The notes under the pieces were generated by a model, which was not told the DNA's origin, did no database searches, and worked only from the letters and a program-made list of their open reading frames with translations. The position numbers were made by a program, and so were the translations under genes. A DNA stretch of 64,000 bases from Seminavis robusta (Eukaryota > Bacillariophyta > Bacillariophyceae > Naviculales > Naviculaceae), in NCBI GenBank assembly GCA_903772945.1, contig CAICTM010000011.1, forward strand, positions 1 through 64,000, in the 5' to 3' direction. This document shows positions 11,001-20,807 of the stretch, in pieces; position 1 is the first letter of the stretch; each line of letters opens with the position of its first letter.

Positions 11001-14000
11001 TAGCTATACCGAATACTGGCTCGTCGGCGACGCTTACTTCGCAGAGACACATCCCATCGGTGGTCATGCTGCATGAAGGAAGTACTTCACAAGCGCTCAA
11101 GCCGCAGGCCGAGGCATCTCCACAAGTCCAGTCCACGCGAAAGTATGTTTGTGTGTGCGGCTGTACAATGGAAGCCACATCATCAGTGGCGACCCCAGTT
11201 GGCTCGTGAACTACTCCAACCTTGCCTGAAGAAGGGTTTATCTTGGCCTTGACCATGCAGCTCTCTTCTGTCCAATAGTAGTTGTCAGCGAGGCATTCGT
11301 TGGCCGTACACGAGGGTCTGGTGCTAAGGTCACACAAAGAGCATCGCCCTTGTGAGGTAGCAAAAACCGTCCGCTCACCAAAATACTGTGAAGTTCACAA
11401 TTGATGAAGAAGTTTAGAGGAGAAGCTGGCTCTTCTATCACCACCAGGGAAGTGACGCCGCTTACCTGCTCATTCCAAGAGTTGCTGGTTTCACAGCATG
11501 CAGTTGTTGCAGTCTCCACGTTGTTAGGATCTCCACACATAGCATCATTGCCATTAGCACGCCTTGCAATGGTCTTGGCATTACCAAAGAAAGCATGGAG
11601 AACACAAGGTGTCCGAATATATTCGTAGTAATAGTCGCCAACCTTAACAACACGGACTGTGTCAATGCTGCATTCGATTCCCGTACAATCAAGATTTGCG
11701 TCCAGAACTATCCGGAGCTGTGGCACCAAAGAGATTAGTTTGGTGAACAACTGGCTGGCTGGATCAAGCGTAAGCCTGACCGCAGTGCCATCGCCGCGCC
11801 ATTCCACTGGGTCAGTGTGCAGCTCCGGGTCAGAGCTGTCCACAAGACGATAGGTTGCACCATAAGAGAGGAAATGATCGGTAGGGAGATCGGAGCACCG
11901 AGGATAGCCATCACCAACATACGTTCGATCAAGACCCATCTTGGGCAACCGATCCCTCCAGGGAGCGAAAATCTGCATTGGATCTATCTGATTGAGCTTT
12001 GCCATCTCCTCGATATTCCCGCGCCTTCCCTGACGGATGAAGCCAGTCCAGGCTCTTGAGAATCGCAAAAAACAACCAGATAGTGAGGAGGGAGGGTAGA
12101 CATCAAAGGAACCATACCATATTTCCTGCCTGCACGTACCGCGCATACTCTTCAATATCGTCGTTAGTGTAAACAAGTTGGGTGCCTCCGCTCCCATCCA
12201 ACTGCTGGGTGCCGTCTTTGTTGAGACGGTATAGTCCCAAGCTGAAGAGCTGCATAACCTCCCGAGCATAGCTATCAAGAGCCCTGGTTAGCACAAGAGT
12301 TTTTCGTTCGTCACACACTCACAGTTTGCATGCTGTTTTACGTACTTTTCGTCGGCAAATTGGATGTTGCCCTCATCTTCGAAAACAGTCGCTGTAGAGC
12401 GCCCACCGTAGTATGTAAGCATTTCACCCATGATCGGTGAGAAGGAAACCTCCTTCATTACATCTCTGTAGTTGCCAAATGCTTGCCGGACAAATATATC
12501 ATAGTACACCAGGAATGCCTCCGAAAGGGTGTCGCCACTAATTATGGCATCAGGTGAAATCGAAAAAATTTGCGAGAGGGCCCATGCAACCCGTTGTCGG
12601 AGCTGGCCGGTTTGTGACAAGGCGGCAACGAACCATGTAATCCTGAGCTGCGATTTCAGATATGTGCCCTTTGTAGTCTGATAGAAGGACGTATCAGCGT
12701 CAAACGCTCCCATATAGGAGTCTCCACCCTGGAATGGATCATTGGCAACTTCGAAAGGGCTTCCACAAACCATGAACGGTCCGGGGATATCTTCATCATG
12801 GGGTTGATAATTCAAACGAACCCCCAGAGCTCCAGCAACGTCTACACGTCGAATCGCCAGAGGCAGGCGATAAAAGTCGTAGCTCTCGCCTAGTCGCATG
12901 TTGCCTGGCTTGGCCGCGCCTTTCTGTTGTTGCCATCGGTCCATTCCGTGCCAATCGGGAAATGTCAAGATGGCATTGCCACTCTCGTGGAGCTCTTTGA
13001 TTGGATTTCTCGTCTCGCTGTTTCCTGGGTGTGAGATGGTCCAATATGTAAAGTCATACACATTCAAGTGATCTAATAATAAGCACGGACGAAAACAAAT
13101 TGTGGTGAGTACAAGCAGACAGACAGCAGAGTGTTAGGGCATGCGCGGCACTGACGTACCGGGGTGGACATGCTTGAAACATGTTCCATCCATGTTTGTG
13201 TTGCGAATTTCAAATGCGACTGCCAGGGAATCTAATGGGTCACAGGGATCCGTGTTGGCACCACGATACCTATATTGCAAAGTATTACAATGGTCAGCAC
13301 ACATCGCGCATGAACAGTGTGTCCCCAAGCTGAAGTGAATTACCAATCCATGTAGAAGGGGTTTTCGTTTACATTGTCTCGACTGGCCAATTTTCGTTCA
13401 AACAAGTCAATAGTGCTCGCCTCAAGAGGCCCTAGGGGCCCTTCTCCTGGAGTTGTGCACGGTCCTTTGATGAACCGATGTCTTCCCTTTTGACAGGGCG
13501 GTGCAACTTTGATGTCATCTTCGACTCGTAGCCCATCGATAGCATACAGGTAGACGGTGTTTCCTCCCGCTCCAGCCCCCGTTTGTTGGTAGACCTTTTT
13601 GAGAGCCTCTAACGTGACATTGAACCATGAATATGGATCTTGTTCATTCACAACTGTCTGTGTCGGTCGATAGGAACAAGCATCGGGTGAATTGGAAAGA
13701 AAGCACGAATCCTCGTTGACAAAGTTCCTTTTGGCATTGGCACATCGGGCCGTCCACTCGTCTCCCAGCGGATTGTTATAGTCGGTTTCAATTTCTCCGC
13801 CGCCATCTTGCTTGGGCGCCTCGAGAGTGTTTTCCAACATGTAGCGTCGAGGGTCATGTATATAAAGTTGGCCATCTACGGGTAAAACGAAAGAACGAAC
13901 GAACGAAAGAACGATCCACGTGAGAGAACCCCAATTTGTCCAACACCACTAAAACAAACAAAACAGCATGCATCCGTTTTGTCAAACTCATGAATGAATG

Positions 14001-16135
14001 AACGAACCAAGGAACAAACTTACTCCATTGTGCAATCACTGCTTTCTCATCTCCATTGCACCTGTTCCCGAGACTATCCACTTGATAGCACGGTCCCGGA
14101 CAGCAGAACCCTTCGTCCGTGACAACGAAATGACTTTCCACGTTGAAACATCCCGGTGGGGGCGCCATACATCGTATCTTTTTACAGGGCTCGGTTCCAG
14201 TGGGAGTACATTCATCGCCTCGACCACCTCGCAATTCAAAACAAACCTCGTCGGTCAAATCGGCCGACAATATGATTTCGGGTTGCTCGGGACTGTTGAG
14301 TTGATTTTCGACCAATGCGGGTTGTGCATTGGCATAATTGACATCAATGGGTGCTGCACTGCCAATGGGAATGTTTATCATGACATCGTTGGATCCCGGA
14401 TGTACGTTGATGGGTAGATTGGAATAAAAGTATCCATCGGCACCTTTTGTGACGAGCGTGATGCAGTCCGCATGGTCGGGGTGTTTGACCGTGACGCTGG
14501 AGAGTGCTGTGAATAGATCGTATTTAATCTCGCAAATCTGTATGAATACAAAGAAATCACACCAAGAGTCAGTCAGTCAGCTGTGACGAAACGAATGACG
14601 AAAAACTGCCACATGCACACCACACACACGTCGCTCGTCACGAAACGAACAAAAGTAACAAACGACACGACACGACACGACACAACTCACCCGATAATCT
14701 CCATCGGGATACCAGACTTCGGTAATGACACCTCCCGAGAGAATCCCGTAGAGTGGTGGATCATAGGCCGTCCGTACTTTGCCATCAATGGCAAAAAGTT
14801 TGGTGGTTCCACTGGACGTGACGACCAATGTCTTTTCGTCGTCCTTATCCGAGAACGCCATGCGCCGATAGCGGGTTCCCCGTTCACACGGCCAGGTAAT
14901 GCGTCCCATGGGTCCGGCATGTTCAAATCTGGCATTGAGATGTTTGCGATAATGGGCGCGATGGGAAAAGATGGAATTTGTCGCTTGTTGTTCTTGCACG
15001 TACGTGGCCAATGCCAGCGATTGTTTGAGCGCGTCCAAGTCCGTGCTCGGTTCCGCCGCTTCGAGGGCATCAATATCGGCCGTAGTAGGACCAAAGGTAG
15101 TCTGTTCCAAGAATCGTGCAATGACATCGCGTTTGGTGTAATGCGCCGGTGGATCAAAGGTAGATAACTGGTATTGACTTCCTGCTGCGACTGCTTCGAT
15201 TTTCGTCATGTCAATGGTACAGCTAGTGCCCGGTGTGCAATCAAAGGCAACTTGTTGAACAAAGGCTCCCCGTGTTTTCTCCCAGTCATTACCACTGTAG
15301 CTTCGGGCAAGGGGCTGATTATGATATATACATACATGGATAGAGTAAAAAGAGAGGGTTCGTTAGAACGTTGCTTTAAAGCAAGACAGGCAAGAAAGCA
15401 AGCAAGCCAGCTGTAGACCAGGCTAGCTAGGCAGCTAAATACCCATCCCTGCCTGGACCTATAGCTGGACCTATAGCCGCCTAGCTAGCTTGGTAGATAG
15501 GTATCTGACACCTGATCCATACGTAGGTAGCCAATCCAAGACATGAATGAATGAATGAATGAATGAATGACTGTCACTCGACTCACCTGAATAAACGTAT
15601 TGGACGGAGATGCAGCAGTATTGAGCCGCACTAATGTACACAATTGATTGGTAGCCGAGAGTGTAATGCCGAGAGCGGCGGGATTGACCAAGTCCGCCAC
15701 AGTAAATGCTTGCGACGACGCGGCCGTCGTAGGACAACTAATGGTGGCACTACTACTGAGGTCAATCGTCACCATGGCGCGTTCGGCACTCTGGCTATTT
15801 TCATTCTCCGAAAATTGCAGTGGCGCGCCAAACAGAACATCTTGGTCTTCATCCTCTGCTGCTGGCGTTTGACCAGTGGTGGCTGCCGTGGTAGAGTCTT
15901 GAATGACCTCATCCTTTCCACTAGCAGTAGCACCAGCAGTAGTAGAGGTAGTAGTATCAATGGCAATGTATTCTTGTGGGGGAGGTTGTCCATACTGAGA
16001 GTAGCGCAGCCGTTGCTCATTGAACTCGGAGACGGTGACACCTAGTGCTATCGATAGAGCAATCGTCGTAACGGTTAACACCACCAGAGCAACGTTCTTC
16101 GTACCCAAGCTACCCAGTGCGTCCAGCAATCCCAT
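8083..16135 (-). CDS. Membrane-anchored DUF1800-DUF1501 fusion protein, 14 exons
   Basis: Exons (high to low): 16135-15587, 15314-14691, 14537-14024, 13875-13344, 13269-13160, 13072-12346, 12271-12140, 12054-11466, 11385-10761, 10680-10180, 10093-9632, 9546-9119, 9034-8443, 8321-8083. All introns are GT-AG and the lengths sum to 5451 nt (1816 aa). Residues about 19-41 form one hydrophobic helix, so it is a signal anchor or uncleaved signal. DUF1800 hallmarks are RFLEQTTFGPT (about 235), RQRVAWALSQIF, AFGNYRDVMKEVSFSPIMGE, DENYAREVMQLFSLGLY (split by an intron), ARAWTGF and HPNTGPFVAYRFAQRF. From about residue 1385 DUF1501 follows: YVFLPGAYDSWNTLVP, GTWDHH (about 1667), SEFGRTL (about 1713), DHAWGGHYWLVGGSVKGG and MLTAPLQWLGL. 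DUF1501 belongs to the alkaline-phosphatase-like fold. In bacteria the two DUFs are usually separate adjacent genes. Cys-rich inserts (exons 3 and 9) suggest an extracytoplasmic location. The function is unknown. An isolated copy of part of exon 6 lies at 6610-6945. Confidence 0.88.
15541..15570. repeat. (AATG)n microsatellite in intron 1
   Basis: About seven AATG units lie just inside the first intron of the DUF1800-DUF1501 gene, close to its 5' splice site (donor at 15586). Confidence 0.85.
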
Positions 16136-17393
16136 CTTTAGAATTAGAGAAAGGAAGGCACGTTTACTACTAGTACTACTAGCTATGGTAGCTCTCGTTG
16201 TTGTGCTCTTTGTCTGTCTGTCTATGGATAGATGAGATGAGATGAAATAGATGATGCCAATGAATTTTATGAATCGAATCAGAAGGAGGAAAAAGACTAC
16301 CGGTAGCTAGACTACCGTAGTAATTTTACGAGAAAAAATGGTTTTGTGAGCTTTATAAGACTGCGACGGTGGCATCAAAATGACCTTTTATGCCGTCTCC
16401 GATCTCCGATGATCAATCATGAAAGGAGAAGAGAAGAAGACCAGCATTAAGTGTCGTGATACTGATATTATCATTTGGTCACTGGGATTCGTCTATAAAT
16501 CCTTGGCTGTTCACCGTCATGTGCTAACATAAGCCTATTTTTTCGATGTATCTACAGTACAAAGACTTTGGGGCAGTTGATACTTAGACCATGCTGGTAC
16601 TGCAAAAAAGCCGGAACATGTCGCCACATTTTGGCGTTGCATCAAAAAAACTTGCATGTGGATGTTACGTTGGATGCAGGTAGCCGAGGCTGACTTTAGT
16701 TAGATTAGCCCGAAGTTGTCATCAGCTGAACTCCCTCTGGCCTAGCCAGCTGCACTGTACCTGGTACTACCATGTCAATGGCTCGCGGCGAGTTTTCCAT
16801 TTTCGGGTTGGTCGCACCGGGGCGTCCTGCTGATGAATAATAAGATACAATACGATAAGGTAGGATACGATACCGATACAATACGATACGATGCGATGCG
16901 ACAACCTCGGTTCCTCCAGCCATTGACCTTCCAATATATAGTGTACATGTACGAACCTACCGTACGGCGGTCCACTCGAGCCAAATGTCGTAACTTTAAT
17001 TCTTGCCAACTTTGCAATAATAAGGAAAGACTTGAAATAAGTACTTTGACGAACGTTCTCGAGAATCGTGAACCAGGAACAATGATCAACACATGCAATG
17101 AAATCTACAGAGCCTGCCGACACAATCCAAAGTTCCACAAGTACATATATAATTTAGCCTAGCACGCACTGATTCATGAGTCTCACAGAGGAGATCTATG
17201 AAAGAGTCATGAATGCCAAAACCAAAAGGTAACCACAGATGCCAAAGCCTGTGTTTTAGCGATTTGGCGGTTGGTGACCTGTTTCAGTAAAAGGTACTTA
17301 TTCCAGTCACTCTTTGCTGAAATCGTATGATTACTAGCAGATATTAGACCTGTGCAGTGGTTGGTGCTTTGGATTGCTTACCAATCGGGATGT
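16136..17393. other. intergenic, no gene recognised
   Basis: This is the upstream region of the minus-strand DUF1800-DUF1501 gene. Its 5' UTR and promoter should lie near 16136-16350, but I see no convincing TATA element. Open frames of 70-120 codons overlap a pentameric simple repeat and are not credible. The right edge is the target site of the LINE at 17411. Confidence 0.4.
16840..16903. repeat. GATAC-type simple repeat
   Basis: Imperfect 5-bp and 10-bp units of the type GATACAATAC/GATACGATAC run for about 60 bp, decaying to GATGCGATGCG at the right end. Confidence 0.8.
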
Positions 17394-17410
17394 AGTTTAT
17401 GGTACCAAAG
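17394..17410. repeat. Left target-site duplication of the LINE
   Basis: AGTTTATGGTACCAAAG occurs here and again at 20252-20268, exactly bracketing the LINE. A perfect 17-bp direct repeat fits target-primed reverse transcription. Confidence 0.85.
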
Positions 17411-20251
17411 GATACTGCAAGAACACCAGCAAGGCAGTATGCTACGGGTCATGGAAGTACGGATGCATTGATATGCATCGATTGGCCGACAAGCAGGGCA
17501 TCGGCTTAGTGCAGCAATTTATCAAGCACTGGAGAACCCGTGACAACATTGATATTGGGGAGCTGAGCGAGGTGGCGTTAGCTTGGGTGCAGTTCCACTG
17601 TGGAATTGGTGCACCCTTTCTACAGGATGTGGTATCCACAGCTCATCTCCCTGTGGGCATCTTTGCCTGCCTACGCAGGTTCCTCAAGTCTATTGGAGCC
17701 AACATTGAAGTGCACAATGCACATGTCCCGCCCAAACAGAGGGAGCATGACAGCTACATCATGGACTGGGTTGGCCAGCATGGTGGATTCAGTCCAGCAG
17801 ATATCTCCCGCATCAACTATGTTCGACTATTTTTCCAAGTGGTCACAGTAGCAGACATTGTCACTGCTGATGGCAAAGCTGTCAGAAAGGAGTATTGGTG
17901 GGGCAGGGCAAGCCCAATGCAACCTGAAACCAGAAATTACAAGTGCTTCCAGGAACGACCAAGGTGCTCTAAAACCTGGACTTTGTGGCGCAAGCAAGGC
18001 ACTCTCTTTGTTTGCACCGAAAAAGCAGCTCGTGACTCCTTTGGGCCAATGGTTGGTCTCTGCAGACCGCCTCCGTATGAGGCACCGGTTCTTCTACCAG
18101 GTGGACAAGGGCTTCGTTTACCAGCGGTGCCAAGACAATGACGAGATGGTTTGGGCCTTTTACAATGAGGTTCCAGGGAAACCTGGAGTGATTCACCGAG
18201 TGGAGAATGCAAACGAGAGCTACTCTCAACTGAGTCATGACACAAGTACCGCAGTCCCACTGGATCCCAAGATTACCAGGGGCATGAAGACAGCCGGAAT
18301 GCTGGATCTCAACAAGTTTAACAAGCGCCAGACTATTACTGTGGGGAACGGTTACGCAGACATCCTGAATGTCTGCCCTACCCCTCCTCGTCTGGACACT
18401 TTTGACGACTTTCTCATGTCCCTAGAATCCTGGGAGCTATCTTTATTCGAGCAATTGGAATGGACCCAAGGGCCACAGGATGCTCTTTCGCTTATGAGGC
18501 AATGGCCATTTCTGGTAGCCAGCGATGGAGCTGCAGACACTGAGGCTGGCAACGCCTCCTTCGGGTGGGTGATCTCATCACAGGAAGGATTCATTGTGGC
18601 ACGCGGGGCTGGTCCAGTATATGGTATGACTCCAACCTCATATAGGGCTGAAGCTTATGGGGTCCTAGCTCCAACTCGTTTGATTTTGCGACTGGCAGAG
18701 TTCTTCCATTGTGAAGTCATCCAATCTTACACTCACTTGGTGGATAACGAATCTGTCAATGGCAAGTGTGCAAATGTCTTGACTACAAAGGATGTACCCC
18801 AATGACACATTGAAGTCGGACTGGGATGTGCTTCAACAGATTGAAGAGACTTTTCGAAAGGCTCTCAGGAGTGTTCCAACAATGGAGCACATCAAAGAGC
18901 CACCAGGACAAAGATAGGGCTATTGAGACCTTGCCGACAAAGGCCCAACTCAATTGCAAAGCAGACAAGCTGGCCGGTGCCTTTATGGCTACACACAAGG
19001 GAGTGGATCATACAGTGGTGCTTCGGTTCCTCCGTGAACCTGGCACAGTTGCATCTTCCCGGCGGGACCTGCACATACAAAGGTGCCACGCACCCTGAGG
19101 GACCTACGCAATGATCCCGCAGTGCTGCAGAACATGGTCCAGAACAACACTCAATGGGATGATACCACTCCAGATCTGATTGATTGGACAGCCCATGGCA
19201 GGGCAGTCAACAGGCACGAGACCAGAAAAACAACACTGGTGAAGCTTTTGTTTGACATTCTTCCAGTGGGCAAAAGGGTCCACAAGTATGATGCCAAGTA
19301 CGATCATCGGTGCCCACACTGTGGTGGCGACAATGAAACAGCAGCCCATCTCTACCTGTGCACTCATGAAGATCCAACACTGTGGAGGACAACCATGCAG
19401 CAGGCTGTCAGCAAACAACTGCGCAAATGTGATACTGTCCATCCCTGTTAGCCATTGCTTTGCAAAGGGCTCGAGTGCTTCTTCGCAGGCAAGCATCTTT
19501 ACCCACTGAGTTCCCAGAAAGGTATGATCAACTGTCATGACCAGAACCACATGGGTGGAACAACTTCCTCAAGGCCGACTCTCCAAATGTGGACCAACAC
19601 CAGGGACTATCTCCATCATGTTCAAAAGCATACATCCAAGAAAAACGGTACCATATGGACTACCAACTGGCTCATCTCTTACTCCAACAATGGTTTCTAC
19701 TGTGGGATGACCGCAATGAAGCCAGGCACGGACGTGATAAACAGCAGCAGTGGATCAAGAAGCAGCAACAGCTTCAACGGGAAGTAGAGTTTCTGTATGA
19801 GCAGGCAGACAGGTGCCACTGTCTCTTGTAAACTCCATTTTCAAAAGGCAACTAGAGGACCAAATGGAAATGGCACCTCCGATATCAAAGCCTGGCTTTC
19901 AATTGGATGCCAGTGGTGGACAAAGCAAGTAGAGAGCAGCAACAACTGGCCGCAGCCTTCCATGAGGCAGCAGCAATTTGGATCAGGCTTTCGGGTCTGA
20001 CTTGATTTAGATGACAGCAGTGTTGACACTATCAGCAATAGTGCAGCTAGTAGCAGTGCTGATGACAGCAGCAGCACGGGCGGTCCGGTTGGTGACCTTC
20101 CCCTTAATATCTGCCTCGGTTGGGTTTTAAACTTTCCCGGCTGAGGGGGCCAACTCTCTCCGCCCCAATGTTTGTGGGGGTTATCGGTTTAGGGTAGCGG
20201 CACGGTGGATAGTCGTACTCAGAGTAGCCTTAAAATAGAATTCTATTTATA
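17411..20251 (+). mobile_element. 5'-truncated LINE with RNase H and zinc-knuckle end, broken
   Basis: This is a non-LTR retrotransposon lacking its 5' part. About 17420-17900 encodes the region after the reverse transcriptase catalytic core (IDMHRLADKQGIGLVQQFIKH, then HVPPKQREHDSYIMDW). 18510-18760 encodes an RNase H-like domain: DGAADTEAGNASFGWVIS, YRAEAYGVLAPTRL and VDNESV supply plausible acidic residues. 19083-19440 encodes CPHCGGDNETAAHLYLC, a CCHC-type knuckle typical of LINE C-termini. The frame shifts near 17900, ends at 18803 and shifts again after 19440, so the copy is not functional. The 3' end reads GAATTCTATTT. A second, shorter copy lies at 23918-24931. The exact 17-bp target duplication suggests the insertion itself is fairly recent. 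Confidence 0.85.
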
Positions 20252-20268
20252 AGTTTATGGTACCAAAG
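20252..20268. repeat. Right target-site duplication of the LINE
   Basis: This is the exact second copy of AGTTTATGGTACCAAAG from 17394-17410. Confidence 0.85.
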
Positions 20269-20807
20269 AGGGGGTTTGCCTTCCCGAAAAGAGGGTAAAA
20301 AAAAAATGGATAACAAATCATGTAGTCTTGCCGGGCGAGCCTTCATTGCATGCATGCCCATGTGGAACACACACTCCCGATTCCAATCCCTGCACGCATT
20401 CTTGGAAGAAATTACGTTACTGATCAGGATGGTGTGGGTTGGCGTTTGATACCCATGTCGATTTTGTCTCTACCTATAAAACTGCACTGCTAAGATGGAG
20501 GTGGCGGGCCCGACGAATAGCTAGGCAAAGTCGAGCATTAACGTAGCCACGCACCACTGAGTAAGGAGCAAGGTGGAAATACGTTTGGCGAATGCCTCAG
20601 CTTCTGCCCCAAGGAGACCATCAATAAGGACGTACCTGGATTGCATGGGACCCATCTAAAGTGGTGTTAATTATTTCTGCTGAGCTCCCCCCGCTCGAAC
20701 CTGAGCTATTTTTCTCACAACGAAATAATCGCTCACAATTTCACCGAAACTCTGAACTTTTTGTCTGCTCTGCCAAAGAAAGCACAACCAGCCAGTACAA
20801 GACAATA
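20269..20807. other. intergenic; upstream of the glycosyltransferase, contains a LINE scrap
   Basis: No gene is seen. The middle part carries the LINE fragment listed separately. The last 150 bp probably hold the promoter and 5' UTR of the glycosyltransferase gene. The open frame extends upstream to an ATG at 20661, but the hydrophobic anchor fits a start at 20808 better. Confidence 0.4.
20470..20660 (-). mobile_element. LINE fragment (C-terminal region)
   Basis: The minus-strand translation contains VLIDGLLGAEAEAFAKR, which matches the pre-terminal motif of the LINE family whose end is seen at 7000-7885. It then degrades into a sequence shared with 54050-54110 (GTCGAGCATTA followed by GTAGCCACG). 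The fragment is short and broken, and no target duplication was found. Confidence 0.55.

Noticed and set aside
20661-20807. N-terminal extension of the glycosyltransferase from the first in-frame ATG
   Set aside because: It would add 49 polar residues before the membrane anchor, and the first part overlaps a LINE scrap. The ATG at 20808 gives a normal type II topology.
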